DNA of 16,620 nt from Clostridiales bacterium UBA5446 (GTDB taxonomy: Bacteria > Bacillota > Clostridia > Oscillospirales > Oscillospiraceae), in contig DIRC01000016.1 in assembly GCA_002427465.1 (NCBI GenBank), positions 7,078-23,697 of the forward strand, read 5' to 3'. The stretch's first letter is position 1, and every line of letters begins with the position of its first letter. The translations under genes were made by a program, and so were the position numbers. The notes under the pieces were generated by a model. It was not told the DNA's origin, ran no database searches, and was given only the letters and a program-made list of their open reading frames with translations. Shown here piece by piece: positions 1 to 6,716 of the stretch.

Positions 1-519
1 CTTGGGCTCTCCGCGGTTCTGGCCGCATCGATAGGTACGATACGCACATACGGCTGTCGCATGATCGGGGGGCCGCTGGGCGGATTCATGGCTGACAGTT
101 GGCTAAAATGCGTCAGTAAGGAGCAGGGCGTCGGCAACCTTCTGTGCATCGCAGCGCTTGCCCTGTTCCTGATTGTTCCGGTGGGAGTCAGCCCGGCAAT
201 CACGGTGTCCATGCTTATTTTTGTCGGAATTACGATGTTTACCACAAAGGGCACATACTTCTCCATGCAGGTTGAGCTTGGCGTACCGCCCCATATTTCC
301 GGTACGGCAATCGCCATAGCGACCCTTGTCGGCTACCTGCCCGACCTCTTTGTTCACACCATGTTCGGACGCTGGATAGACGCCTCCGGGGCCGCGGGGT
401 ATACAAAGATATTCTGGTATGCCATCGGCACTGCGGCATTTGGCGTAGTCGTATCCATATTCGCAACCCGCAGGGCCAAGAAGCTTAATATTCTGGGGCA
501 TTTCCCTGCAAAGGTATAA
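1..519 (+). CDS. MFS transporter, C-terminal part (5' end outside window)
   Basis: The reading frame is open from base 1 and stops at TAA 517-519, so only the last 172 residues are visible. They form several hydrophobic segments typical of the C-terminal half of a 12-helix major facilitator permease. Near the visible start, the stretch R-T-Y-G-x-R-M-I-G-G-P-L-G-G-F-M-A-D resembles the conserved loop between helices 8 and 9 in this superfamily. The tail is basic (R-R-A-K-K), as expected of a cytoplasmic end. The substrate cannot be read from this part. The gene lies upstream of a CoA-transferase fragment and a 2-hydroxyacid dehydrogenase on the same strand, so uptake or export of an organic acid is a reasonable guess and no more than that. 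The ATG at base 61 is internal and is not the gene start. Confidence 0.82.
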   Translation, partial: LGLSAVLAASIGTIRTYGCRMIGGPLGGFMADSWLKCVSKEQGVGNLLCIAALALFLIVPVGVSPAITVSMLIFVGITMFTTKGTYFSMQVELGVPPHISGTAIAIATLVGYLPDLFVHTMFGRWIDASGAAGYTKIFWYAIGTAAFGVVVSIFATRRAKKLNILGHFPAKV

Positions 520-596
520 TTTCCGCCTCACCACTATATAGGGAGATATATTGCCAACTTACCATCATAACTCCAAATCTGGCAATTCTGTTTGGC

Positions 597-863
597 TTGG
601 AGTTTATGCAAAAAAGGAAGTCAGCGATTCAAAAGGTTTGGGGCGTGATACTTTTGAATGAGAATGTGTATGTCGAAAAGGTGGAATTTGCCGACGGGCT
701 CAAGGCAATACTTCCAAATCCGCCGATTGCATTCAGCGAGTATGGCCGAAAGCCATACGTTCCCACAGGCAAAATCGGGGAAAACACAGACGAAATATTT
801 GCGTCTGTTGGATACACTCAGGAGCAGATAGACGCCATGCGCCAAAACGGAGCCATAATCTGA
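597..863 (+). pseudogene. CaiB/BaiF (family III) CoA-transferase, C-terminal remnant
   Basis: This 88-codon frame reads like the last 65 or so residues of a family III CoA-transferase. The basis is the run V-E-F-A-D-G, then L-P-N-P-P-I-A-F-S-E, then G-K-I-G-E-N-T-D-E-I, then G-Y-T-Q-E-Q-I-D-A-M-R. In full-length enzymes of about 400 residues this tail follows the catalytic Asp domain, which is absent here. The only starts are TTG at 597 and ATG at 606, and GGAG sits just 3 bases before the ATG, so neither has a convincing ribosome site. The frame stays open further upstream into the MFS gene, but nothing CaiB-like is seen there. I therefore read it as a 5'-truncated, probably non-functional gene. 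A D-2-hydroxyacid dehydrogenase follows, the same pairing as the HadA/LdhA and FldA/FldH fermentation clusters, which suggests an ancestral hydroxyacid-CoA module. Confidence 0.72.
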
Positions 864-890
864 CGGCAGGCCGCGTCCATGCCGTCAGAT
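858..890 (+). terminator. Intercistronic hairpin over the CoA-transferase remnant stop codon
   Basis: Perfect 11-bp arms, ATCTGACGGCA (858-868) and TGCCGTCAGAT (880-890), enclose an 11-base loop. The TGA stop of the CoA-transferase remnant lies inside the left arm. No U-run follows (ACGCAAAATAAATG), so this is not a classical intrinsic terminator. It may be an mRNA 3'-end stabiliser or a weak terminator before the dehydrogenase gene. Confidence 0.5.
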
Positions 891-922
891 ACGCAAAATA
901 AATGATAAATGGAGGAATAGCT

Positions 923-1924
923 GTGAAAATTACCTTTATTGAAACACCGGTAACCAAAGAGCGTGATATGAGCGTGGAATTCGCAACCTGTCCCGCCGAC
1001 GCTGAGATCAAGGTTGCTGTTTTCGATGAACACAGCGATAATAACGAGCAGTTTTACAGCGCCATTGCCGATGCCGACGCCGTTTGTATGTACGGCTATG
1101 TATATCTCGATAAGCAGAAGATAGATGCAATGCCGAACTGCAAGGTAATATCATTTCAGTCCACGGGATATAACGAAGTGGATTTTGACTATGCCACAGA
1201 GAAAGGCATAACCATCGTCTCAATTCTGGATTACTGCACTCAGGAGACTGCGGAAAACGCCTTTACAATGATGTTGGCGCTCCAACGCGACACCATCACT
1301 TACAATAAGGCCGTACAGCAGGATCACATATGGCAGGTGAACCAAACGCGCCGTCTCAAGAGAGTAGAGGGCCAGACGATGGGTATAGTTGGCCTCGGCC
1401 GTATCGGCCAGTCAGTCGCCCGCAAGGCCAAGGGTTTTGACATGGAGGTCATAGCCTACGACCCCTTCCTGCCACCTGAGATTGCCGAAGGAATCGGCGT
1501 AAAGCTCGTTAGCTTTGACACCATATTGGCCGAATCGGATGTGGTTTCGATCCACATGAACCTCACCGAGGAAAACGTGCATATGTTCAACAAGGCGGCC
1601 TTCCAGAAGATGAAAAAGAAACCACTCCTTATAAACGAGGGGCGCGGGCCGATGGTAAATGAAGTGGATTTGGCCTGGGCGCTTGATAACGGCCTTGTCA
1701 GGGGCGCCGGTCTCGACATGCTGGAATCCGAAGTTCCGGACGCCCAGTATCTTAAAAACTGCCCCCTTGTCGGCCGTAGTAACGTTATACTAAATCCCCA
1801 CAGCGGATATTTCTCCGATACATCGGAGTACCTTGTTTCCAAACTGGCGGTAGAGAACGCCGTGCTTTGCCTGCAGGGGCGCCAAAAGGAAGCAAAGGTT
1901 GTCCGCAACGGCATCGGCCTTTAA
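923..1924 (+). CDS. NAD-dependent D-2-hydroxyacid dehydrogenase
   Basis: Product of 333 residues, the usual length for the family, which reversibly reduces 2-oxo acids to D-2-hydroxy acids with NADH in the cytoplasm. The Rossmann NAD site G-L-G-R-I-G is at residues 157-162, followed by an acidic D180 that suits NAD rather than NADP. The catalytic triad can be placed at R241 (N-E-G-R-G), E270 (D-M-L-E-S-E) and H293 (N-P-H-S-G). Its spacing matches the Arg-Glu-His triad of phosphoglycerate dehydrogenase. The start is GTG at 923, chosen because GGAGG (911-915) lies 7 bases upstream; an ATG at 902 is in frame but would put the ribosome site inside the gene. No long serine-pathway regulatory domain follows, so it is not a long-form SerA. 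The neighbouring CoA-transferase remnant suggests a fermentation role such as 2-hydroxyisocaproate or aryl-lactate formation. The substrate is not determined. Confidence 0.9.
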   Translation: MKITFIETPVTKERDMSVEFATCPADAEIKVAVFDEHSDNNEQFYSAIADADAVCMYGYVYLDKQKIDAMPNCKVISFQSTGYNEVDFDYATEKGITIVSILDYCTQETAENAFTMMLALQRDTITYNKAVQQDHIWQVNQTRRLKRVEGQTMGIVGLGRIGQSVARKAKGFDMEVIAYDPFLPPEIAEGIGVKLVSFDTILAESDVVSIHMNLTEENVHMFNKAAFQKMKKKPLLINEGRGPMVNEVDLAWALDNGLVRGAGLDMLESEVPDAQYLKNCPLVGRSNVILNPHSGYFSDTSEYLVSKLAVENAVLCLQGRQKEAKVVRNGIGL

Positions 1925-2016
1925 GTTCTGATTCCAGGCGCATAAAAACAAAAGAGTTTTTCACACCATTTTGCTCTCGCATTTCTCCCCCCCTTTGTGC
2001 CAAAGTGCACCAAGGG

Positions 2017-2060
2017 CCTCTACCCGGATACACGCCCAAGTGTCCGGGCAGAGGTTTTTA
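2017..2060 (+). terminator. Intrinsic terminator after the hydroxyacid dehydrogenase gene
   Basis: The left arm begins CCTCTACCCGGA and the right arm is GTGTCCGGGCAGAGG, paired with one mismatch and one bulged base. The run TTTTTATT follows directly. It sits 93 bases after the dehydrogenase stop and ends the transcript before the gntR promoter. Confidence 0.8.
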
Positions 2061-2115
2061 TTAATACAGCCTAATGATATTCATCGGTTTAGCGTCAGAA
2101 TATTTCAGTTGTCGG

Positions 2116-2144
2116 TTGCACGGGTTCGAGAAATGTTATATAAT
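2116..2144 (+). promoter_or_regulatory. Sigma-70/A promoter for the GntR-family gene
   Basis: The -35 box TTGCAC (2116-2121) and a perfect -10 box TATAAT (2139-2144) are separated by 17 bases. Transcription would start near 2151, giving a leader of about 36 bases before the ATG at 2187. The AT-rich stretch between the -10 box and the ribosome site would be a natural place for autoregulator binding, but no clear operator palindrome was recognised. Confidence 0.78.
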
Positions 2145-2186
2145 GAATAATTAATATACAATTTATACATGATAAGGAGCCTTGGA

Positions 2187-2834
2187 ATGCAACCAAGACA
2201 AATAAAAAATCAATTACTGAGAGACCAGATTTATGAATATATAATAGATATGATTAAAAACGGCGAAGTTGAGCCGGGGCAAAAATTGGCGGAGCAATCA
2301 ATCTGCAATGCATTGGGAGTAAGCAGAACACCTGTGAGGGAAGCGCTTACCAGATTGGCCGCCGAGGGGATAATAGACAAAATTCCGCGGCATGGTTTTT
2401 CAGTAAGGTCCGCAAGCCGAAAAGAGAAAACCGACTCATACGCCGTTCAATACGCATTGGAATACCTTGCGGCGGAGCTATATATTGACAGGTGTACCGA
2501 GGAGATGCTGCAGGAACAGGAGTCCTATATAAACCAAATGGAAGCGGCGCTGAAAGAAAGGGACTTTACGCAGTATATCCAGGCTAATAACCATGCGCAC
2601 CTGCATATTGTCGAAAACTCCGGAAATGACGTGCTTATTGAGTCGGTCAGGGATATATATATGTCCCCTATTCCTACGTACTACGAGGATAGGAGTGACA
2701 GAATTATCCCCATACTCAATCAATGCATAGAAGAACACAGGGGAATGCTTCGCTGCTTCAGAGAAAAGGATAAAGAGGGGCTGAAACCCCTTTACTATAA
2801 TCACATTGTAATAGACAAAACTTTTGATGATTGA
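2187..2834 (+). CDS. GntR-family transcriptional regulator, FadR/FCD subfamily
   Basis: Product of 215 residues: an N-terminal winged helix-turn-helix (about residues 4-70, with the recognition region G-V-S-R-T-P-V-R-E-A-L characteristic of GntR proteins), then an all-helical FCD ligand-binding domain. Histidines in N-N-H-A-H-L-H, E-E-H-R-G and Y-N-H-I fit the usual metal/carboxylate site of FCD regulators, which commonly sense organic acids. The start is the ATG at 2187, 7 bases after AAGGAG; an in-frame ATG at 2169 lies before that ribosome site. The gene has its own strong promoter and a terminator separates it from the dehydrogenase. It plausibly regulates the upstream MFS/CoA-transferase/dehydrogenase genes in response to a hydroxy- or keto-acid; that target is inference. 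Base composition is noticeably richer in A/T than the liv genes that follow. Confidence 0.9.
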   Translation: MQPRQIKNQLLRDQIYEYIIDMIKNGEVEPGQKLAEQSICNALGVSRTPVREALTRLAAEGIIDKIPRHGFSVRSASRKEKTDSYAVQYALEYLAAELYIDRCTEEMLQEQESYINQMEAALKERDFTQYIQANNHAHLHIVENSGNDVLIESVRDIYMSPIPTYYEDRSDRIIPILNQCIEEHRGMLRCFREKDKEGLKPLYYNHIVIDKTFDD

Positions 2835-2950
2835 GCGAAGCATTGCTCATAGTGGCCCAAGCGGCAGGGCTGGCAGCCGTATTATTAATCATATTTGTCA
2901 AGCTGTCCGGTTCTTTGCTGCTGAACGGGTTGCTGTCTGAATAGACGGTG

Positions 2951-2996
2951 TAAAAACAACAAAGCTGCATAGCTCAGCGAATCTGAGCTATGCAGC
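2951..2996 (-). terminator. Probable terminator of the liv operon
   Basis: Perfect 14-bp arms GCTGCATAGCTCAG (2964-2977) and CTGAGCTATGCAGC (2983-2996) enclose a 5-base loop. Read on the minus strand, the stem is followed by TTTGTTGTTTTTA, a U-rich tail. It lies about 200 bases beyond the livF stop, further than usual. On the plus strand no U-tail follows, so it serves gntR poorly. Confidence 0.65.
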
Positions 2997-3027
2997 GGCA
3001 AGCGGGACAAGATAATAGGCATACCTT

Positions 3028-3067
3028 GTTTTAGGCGGAAATCCCGTTAGGGATTTCCGCCTAAAAC
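3028..3067. repeat. Perfect 18-bp inverted repeat
   Basis: The arms are GTTTTAGGCGGAAATCCC (3028-3045) and its exact complement (3050-3067), with loop GTTA. Outer arms GACAAG (3006-3011) and CTTGTC (3070-3075) extend the pairing across an asymmetric internal loop. The T-run and A-run lie within the stem, so this could act as a two-way transcription stop, or could be a small repeated palindromic element or RNA structure. No transposase is nearby. Confidence 0.6.
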
Positions 3068-3195
3068 AGCTTGTCCGGGAGAACCCCAAGCCCACATAAC
3101 AGCTTTTATGCCGGAGCCGGTGCGCGCCCGTCGGGCGCTTCTCCCGGAAGGTTCCGGTATTTCGCACACATCGATAAACGAATCGCGGCCGGGAT

Positions 3196-3894
3196 TCAGC
3201 CGCCAAGATAGGCTTTCCGGATGGCGTCGCTCCGGGCCAGATCGGCCCCGGTTCCGGAAAGGGCGATTTTCCCGGATTCCAGCACATAGGCCCTGTCGGC
3301 CACGGCCAGGGCCATTTCTGCGTTCTGCTCCACCAGCAGTATGGTTGTGCCGGCGGAACGCAGCCGCCTGATGATATCGAAGATCTGTTCCACAAGGATC
3401 GGAGACAAGCCCATGGACGGCTCATCCAGCATCATGAGCTTGGGCCGGCTGATAAGGGCCCTGCCCATGGCCAGCATCTGCTGCTCTCCGCCGGAAAGCG
3501 TGCCGGCGGTTTGGCTTTTACGCTCGGCCAGCCGGGGAAAGAGCGCAAATATGCGGTCAAGGTCTTCTTTTGAAGGTTTCCCCATGATATAGGCGCCCAT
3601 CTCAAGATTTTCCATGACGGTCATCTGCAGGAAGATACGGCGGCCTTCCGGGACGTGTGCGAGGCCCTTAGCCAGAAGCTTGTAGGATTCGGTTTTGGAG
3701 ATTTCCTCGTCAAGAAACCGGATGCTGCCGGTGCGGGAGGAAAGCATACCCGAAATGGTTTTTAAGGTTGTGGATTTACCGGCGCCGTTGGCTCCTATAA
3801 GGGCTACCGTCTCGCCGTGGCCGACAGTTAAGGAGACGTCCTTAAGGGCGTGTATTTTGCCGTAATACACGTTGATGCTCTCAATCTTCAGCAT
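3196..3894 (-). CDS. livF: Branched-chain amino acid ABC transporter, ATP-binding protein LivF
   Basis: Product of 232 residues, normal for LivF, the second ATPase of the hydrophobic amino acid (HAAT) import family, acting on the cytoplasmic face of the LivHM channel. Walker A is G-A-N-G-A-G-K-S-T at residues 34-42, the Q-loop region ends near Q90, the ABC signature L-S-G-G-E is at 133-137, and Walker B with catalytic D-E is at 157-158. The switch position reads V-E-Q-N (Q190) instead of histidine, which is usual for LivF and is not a defect. The ATG at 3894 overlaps the end of livG by 7 bases, indicating translational coupling. It is the last gene of the livJHMGF operon. The substrate is set by the binding protein and could be Leu/Ile/Val or related amino acids, amides or urea-like compounds. 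Confidence 0.95.
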   Translation of the reverse strand: MLKIESINVYYGKIHALKDVSLTVGHGETVALIGANGAGKSTTLKTISGMLSSRTGSIRFLDEEISKTESYKLLAKGLAHVPEGRRIFLQMTVMENLEMGAYIMGKPSKEDLDRIFALFPRLAERKSQTAGTLSGGEQQMLAMGRALISRPKLMMLDEPSMGLSPILVEQIFDIIRRLRSAGTTILLVEQNAEMALAVADRAYVLESGKIALSGTGADLARSDAIRKAYLGG

Positions 3895-4742
3895 GTTTCG
3901 GAGGCCCCCTTTCTGCCGAGATAAGCCTCAATGACCGTGGGGTTGGACCGGATCTCATCCGGTGTGCCCTTGGTGATGATCTTGCCGTAGTTCAGGACGC
4001 AGATGCCCTCGCAGATGCCCATAACCAGATTCATATCGTGCTCGATCAGAAGTACGGCGATGTGGAAGTTGTCGCGTATCCGCCGGATGTTTTCCATAAG
4101 CTCCGCTGTTTCGGAGGGGTTCATGCCGGCGGCCGGCTCATCCAGCAGAAGGATGCTGGGGCTGGTGGCCAGGGCCCGAACAATCTCAAGACGGCGCTGC
4201 GCGCCGTAAGGCAGGCTGCCGGCCGTGGTTTCCGCCAGATCGGCCAGAGAAAAAAAGTCCAGCAGTTCCAGGGCGACGGAGTCGGCGACACGCTCTGCCT
4301 TTCCGTAGCCGAAGCCGTGGGTAACGGCCGCAAAGAAGCTTTCCTTCAGCGTGTTGTGCAGACCGACCTTGACATTGTCCAGTACGGACAAGTTTGAATA
4401 GAGGCGAATGTTCTGGAAGGTGCGGGCTATGCCCATTTTGCTGACCTGATGGGTGGATTTTCCCGCCGTGCTGTATCCGTTGACCAGGATGTTGCCGCGG
4501 GTGGGCTGGTAGACATTGGTGAGAAGATTGAAAACCGTGGTTTTCCCGGCGCCGTTAGGCCCGATCAGCCCGGCAATCTCCGTCCGGCCGATGGTGAGGG
4601 AAAAGTCGTCCACAGCCGTGAGTCCGCCGAAATCGATGCCGAGATGGCGGGCCTCAAGCACGGGCATGTTGCCCAGGTCCCGCTCCGGGATGAACGCGCC
4701 GCTGGGATACGGCACGAGCCTTCCGCTTTTATTCATGTCCAT
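3888..4742 (-). CDS. livG: Branched-chain amino acid ABC transporter, ATP-binding protein LivG
   Basis: Product of 284 residues, the first ATPase of the Liv importer. Walker A G-P-N-G-A-G-K-T is at 61-68, the Q-loop glutamine at 110, the signature (degenerate, as in LivG proteins) L-P-Y-G-A-Q-R-R-L-E at 177-186, Walker B I-L-L-L-D-E-P at about 197-203, and the switch histidine H235 in I-E-H-D. It has roughly 25 residues before the first conserved strand that many LivG proteins lack; an alternative start at ATG 4736 would shorten it by only two. The chosen ATG at 4742 has GGAGG 6 bases upstream. The gene overlaps livM upstream by 14 bases and livF downstream by 7. LivG and LivF would form the heterodimeric motor powering uptake. 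Confidence 0.95.
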   Translation of the reverse strand: MDMNKSGRLVPYPSGAFIPERDLGNMPVLEARHLGIDFGGLTAVDDFSLTIGRTEIAGLIGPNGAGKTTVFNLLTNVYQPTRGNILVNGYSTAGKSTHQVSKMGIARTFQNIRLYSNLSVLDNVKVGLHNTLKESFFAAVTHGFGYGKAERVADSVALELLDFFSLADLAETTAGSLPYGAQRRLEIVRALATSPSILLLDEPAAGMNPSETAELMENIRRIRDNFHIAVLLIEHDMNLVMGICEGICVLNYGKIITKGTPDEIRSNPTVIEAYLGRKGASETC

Positions 4743-5760
4743 GGGAGACCTCCGTTTCCACGGCGGCCTTCCGGCCGTATCTGAGCATTTTATACATCGC
4801 TCCTATGCTCCAACGGCCCTTCATATCGGCAAAGCGCGGGGAGGAGTTAAGGAGCATGATGAGGATGAGCAGCACGGAATACACAAGCATACGGTAATCG
4901 CTGATGTCGCGGAGCAGTTCAGGCAGAGCCTTCAGAGCGATTGCCGCGATCACAGCGCCGTTAATGGAGCCCATTCCGCCGAGAACCACAATGACGAGCA
5001 CCTCAATGGACATGTTGTAGTCGAAGGTGGCGGCCTTGACGTTGGCGAAGCTATGCCCATAGATTGCCCCGGCGGCGCCGGCAAAAAAGGCTGAGAGGAC
5101 GAAAACCACAAGCTTATAATACGTCACATCCACGCCGTTGGATTCCGCGGCGATGCGATTGTCGCGGATCGCCATAATTGCCCGGCCGTGCTTGGATTTT
5201 TTTAGATTCATCATTACCAGGACGGTGATGAAAACCAGGGCGATGGCATATGGCAGGAGTGTTTTTGTTCCAGAGTAGATGGTGCTGGTGTTCAGGCCGA
5301 GGGCGCCGCCTGTAATGTTCAGGTTTGTGATGACGTTTTTGATGATCTCGCCGCAGCCGAGAGTTACAATTGCCAGGTAGTCCCCCTTGAGCCGGAGCGC
5401 CGGAAGGCCCACTACAAGGCCGGCCAGGGCGGCGGCGGATCCGCCGAGAAGCATTGCGCCCGGCAGACGTACTATAAGCGGCAGCGTGCCTACCGTGTAG
5501 ATGGAAAAAAGGCAGCCTGCGAAAAGTCCCACGGACATAAAGCCGGCGTGGCCCAAGGAAAGCTCGCCCAGCATGCCCACCACCAGGTTAAGGGATACGG
5601 CCATGGCGATGTAGCAGGAAATAGAAATCAGCATACTGGATAGATGGCGGCTGGCCCAGCCGCCGTAGACAAGAATTGAAACCACCAGGTAGAGGGCGGT
5701 TATAAAATAGAGAGTGACGGCGTTTTTTGAACACAGCCGGTTTTTTAGATTTGCTTTCAT
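4729..5760 (-). CDS. livM: Branched-chain amino acid ABC transporter, permease LivM
   Basis: Product of 343 residues with about nine to ten hydrophobic segments. It carries the LivM hallmarks: an early G-H-A-G-F-M-S-V-G-L motif, and L-R-L-K-G-D-Y-L-A-I-V-T-L-G followed by a conserved loop with G-G-A-L-G-L, then the cytoplasmic coupling segment around R-A-I-M-A-I-R-D-N-R-I-A-A-E-S-N-G. It forms the membrane channel with LivH. I place the start at ATG 5760, because GAGAAGG lies 10 bases upstream. An in-frame GTG at 5769 overlaps the livH stop as GTGA, but has no spacing from that ribosome site. The second choice would add only three residues. The gene overlaps livG by 14 bases. Confidence 0.94.
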   Translation of the reverse strand: MKANLKNRLCSKNAVTLYFITALYLVVSILVYGGWASRHLSSMLISISCYIAMAVSLNLVVGMLGELSLGHAGFMSVGLFAGCLFSIYTVGTLPLIVRLPGAMLLGGSAAALAGLVVGLPALRLKGDYLAIVTLGCGEIIKNVITNLNITGGALGLNTSTIYSGTKTLLPYAIALVFITVLVMMNLKKSKHGRAIMAIRDNRIAAESNGVDVTYYKLVVFVLSAFFAGAAGAIYGHSFANVKAATFDYNMSIEVLVIVVLGGMGSINGAVIAAIALKALPELLRDISDYRMLVYSVLLILIMLLNSSPRFADMKGRWSIGAMYKMLRYGRKAAVETEVSHGHE

Positions 5761-5765
5761 ATTTG

Positions 5766-6644
5766 TCACACCTTCTCATTGAGCTTTCTGCCGAGAAGGC
5801 CCGTCGGCCTGACGACCAGTATAAGGACGAGCACGCCGAAGACGATGGCGTCCGACCAGAGCGTGGAGATGTACGTTTTGGAAAACTGTTCGATAATGCC
5901 TAGCATGATCCCCCCGAGCATTGCCCCCGGGATAGAGCCGATCCCACCGAAAACCGCGGCGGTAAACGCCTTGATTCCCGGCATGGCGCCGGTGGTGGGA
6001 CGCACGTAAACGTAAGCCGCGCCGAAGAATATGCTGGCTACGGCGGCCAGGGCGGAGCCAACGGCGAAGGTAAGGGTGATGGTTCGGTTCACGCTGATCC
6101 CCATCAGCTCGGCCGCCCCCTTATCCTCGGAAACTGCCCGCATGGCCTTGCCAATCCGGGTTTTGCTTATAAAGAGGGTCAATGACGCCATGATGACGGC
6201 GGTCACGGCCAGTGTGGCCAGGGTTATGCCGTCGATTTCAACCCCGCCGACACTGAGGGAGGGGAAGGACACGATGGAGGGAAAAGCCTTCTGTTCCGAA
6301 CCGAAGACGAGAAGGGCGGCGTTCTGAAGGAAATAGCTCACGCCGATGGCGGTGATCAGCACGTTGAGAGGCGGGGCCTGGCGGAGCGGGCGGTAAGCGA
6401 GAAACTCCACCGTTACGCCCAGACAGGCGCAGACGGCCACGCTGATCAGAACGGCGGCGAGGGGTGGAAGATGCGCCTGGGAAACGGCGACAATAATCGA
6501 GTAGGCGCCGACCATGATAATGTCGCCGTGGGCGAAATTGAGCATCTTTGCGACGCCGTAGACCATGGTATAGCCCAGGGCCATCAGAGCGTATATACTG
6601 CCAAGGCTGAGCCCGCTGATCAGGGTGCGGACAAGATAGATCAT
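5766..6644 (-). CDS. livH: Branched-chain amino acid ABC transporter, permease LivH
   Basis: Product of 292 residues, the usual LivH length, with about eight membrane segments. The N-terminal G-L-S-L-G-S-I-Y-A-L-M-A-L-G-Y-T-M-V-Y-G followed by M-L-N-F-A-H-G-D-I-I-M-V-G-A is diagnostic of LivH. The coupling region M-R-A-V-S-E-D-K-G-A-A-E-L-M-G and the later F-G-G-I-G-S-I-P-G-A-M-L-G-G also match. It partners LivM in the inner channel. The ATG at 6644 follows AAGGAG by 8 bases. A hairpin separates the gene from the upstream binding-protein gene, probably setting the binding protein above the permeases in expression. Its end abuts the livM start. Confidence 0.95.
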   Translation of the reverse strand: MIYLVRTLISGLSLGSIYALMALGYTMVYGVAKMLNFAHGDIIMVGAYSIIVAVSQAHLPPLAAVLISVAVCACLGVTVEFLAYRPLRQAPPLNVLITAIGVSYFLQNAALLVFGSEQKAFPSIVSFPSLSVGGVEIDGITLATLAVTAVIMASLTLFISKTRIGKAMRAVSEDKGAAELMGISVNRTITLTFAVGSALAAVASIFFGAAYVYVRPTTGAMPGIKAFTAAVFGGIGSIPGAMLGGIMLGIIEQFSKTYISTLWSDAIVFGVLVLILVVRPTGLLGRKLNEKV

Positions 6645-6668
6645 AAGATCAACTCCTTTTCAAAGATT

Positions 6669-6699
6669 CCCCTCGGGAGGGCAATGCCCTCCGAGGGGG
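6669..6699 (-). terminator. Intercistronic hairpin between livJ and livH
   Basis: The arms CCCCTCGGGAGGGC (6669-6682) and GCCCTCCGAGGGGG (6686-6699) pair with one bulged base around an AAT loop. It lies between the livJ stop (6717) and the livH ribosome site. On the minus strand only AATCTTTG follows, a poor U-tail, so it looks like a partial terminator or 3'-end protector, common between binding-protein and permease genes. Confidence 0.65.
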
Positions 6700-6716
6700 T
6701 TCGGAAAGCGGAGTGG

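Larger units (their letters stand above)
2835..3195. other. Hairpin-rich non-coding gap between convergent gntR and liv units
   Basis: No credible gene is seen in this 361-base gap between the ends of two convergent units. It holds at least three inverted repeats: a perfect 14-bp stem (2964-2996), a perfect 18-bp stem (3028-3067) with outer arms GACAAG/CTTGTC (3006-3011 and 3070-3075), and a long-range pair TCCGGGAGAA/TTCTCCCGGA (3074-3083 and 3139-3148). The last encloses a compact GCGCCC/GGGCGC hairpin (3124-3138). Short frames in the gap on the minus strand are low-complexity read-throughs with no recognisable domain. Confidence 0.6.

Noticed and set aside
2758..2970. Possible 70-residue minus-strand gene overlapping the gntR end
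   Set aside because: It runs antisense into gntR, has no ribosome site or recognisable domain, and starts next to the 14-bp hairpin.
3028..3067. CRISPR repeat or integron attC site
   Set aside because: The palindrome occurs once, with no spacer-repeat periodicity, no cas genes, and no matching attC core ends.
2988..3425. Minus-strand frame of 145 codons across the livF end
   Set aside because: It is a shadow of livF in another frame, rich in Pro, Trp and Arg, and reads through the 18-bp hairpin.
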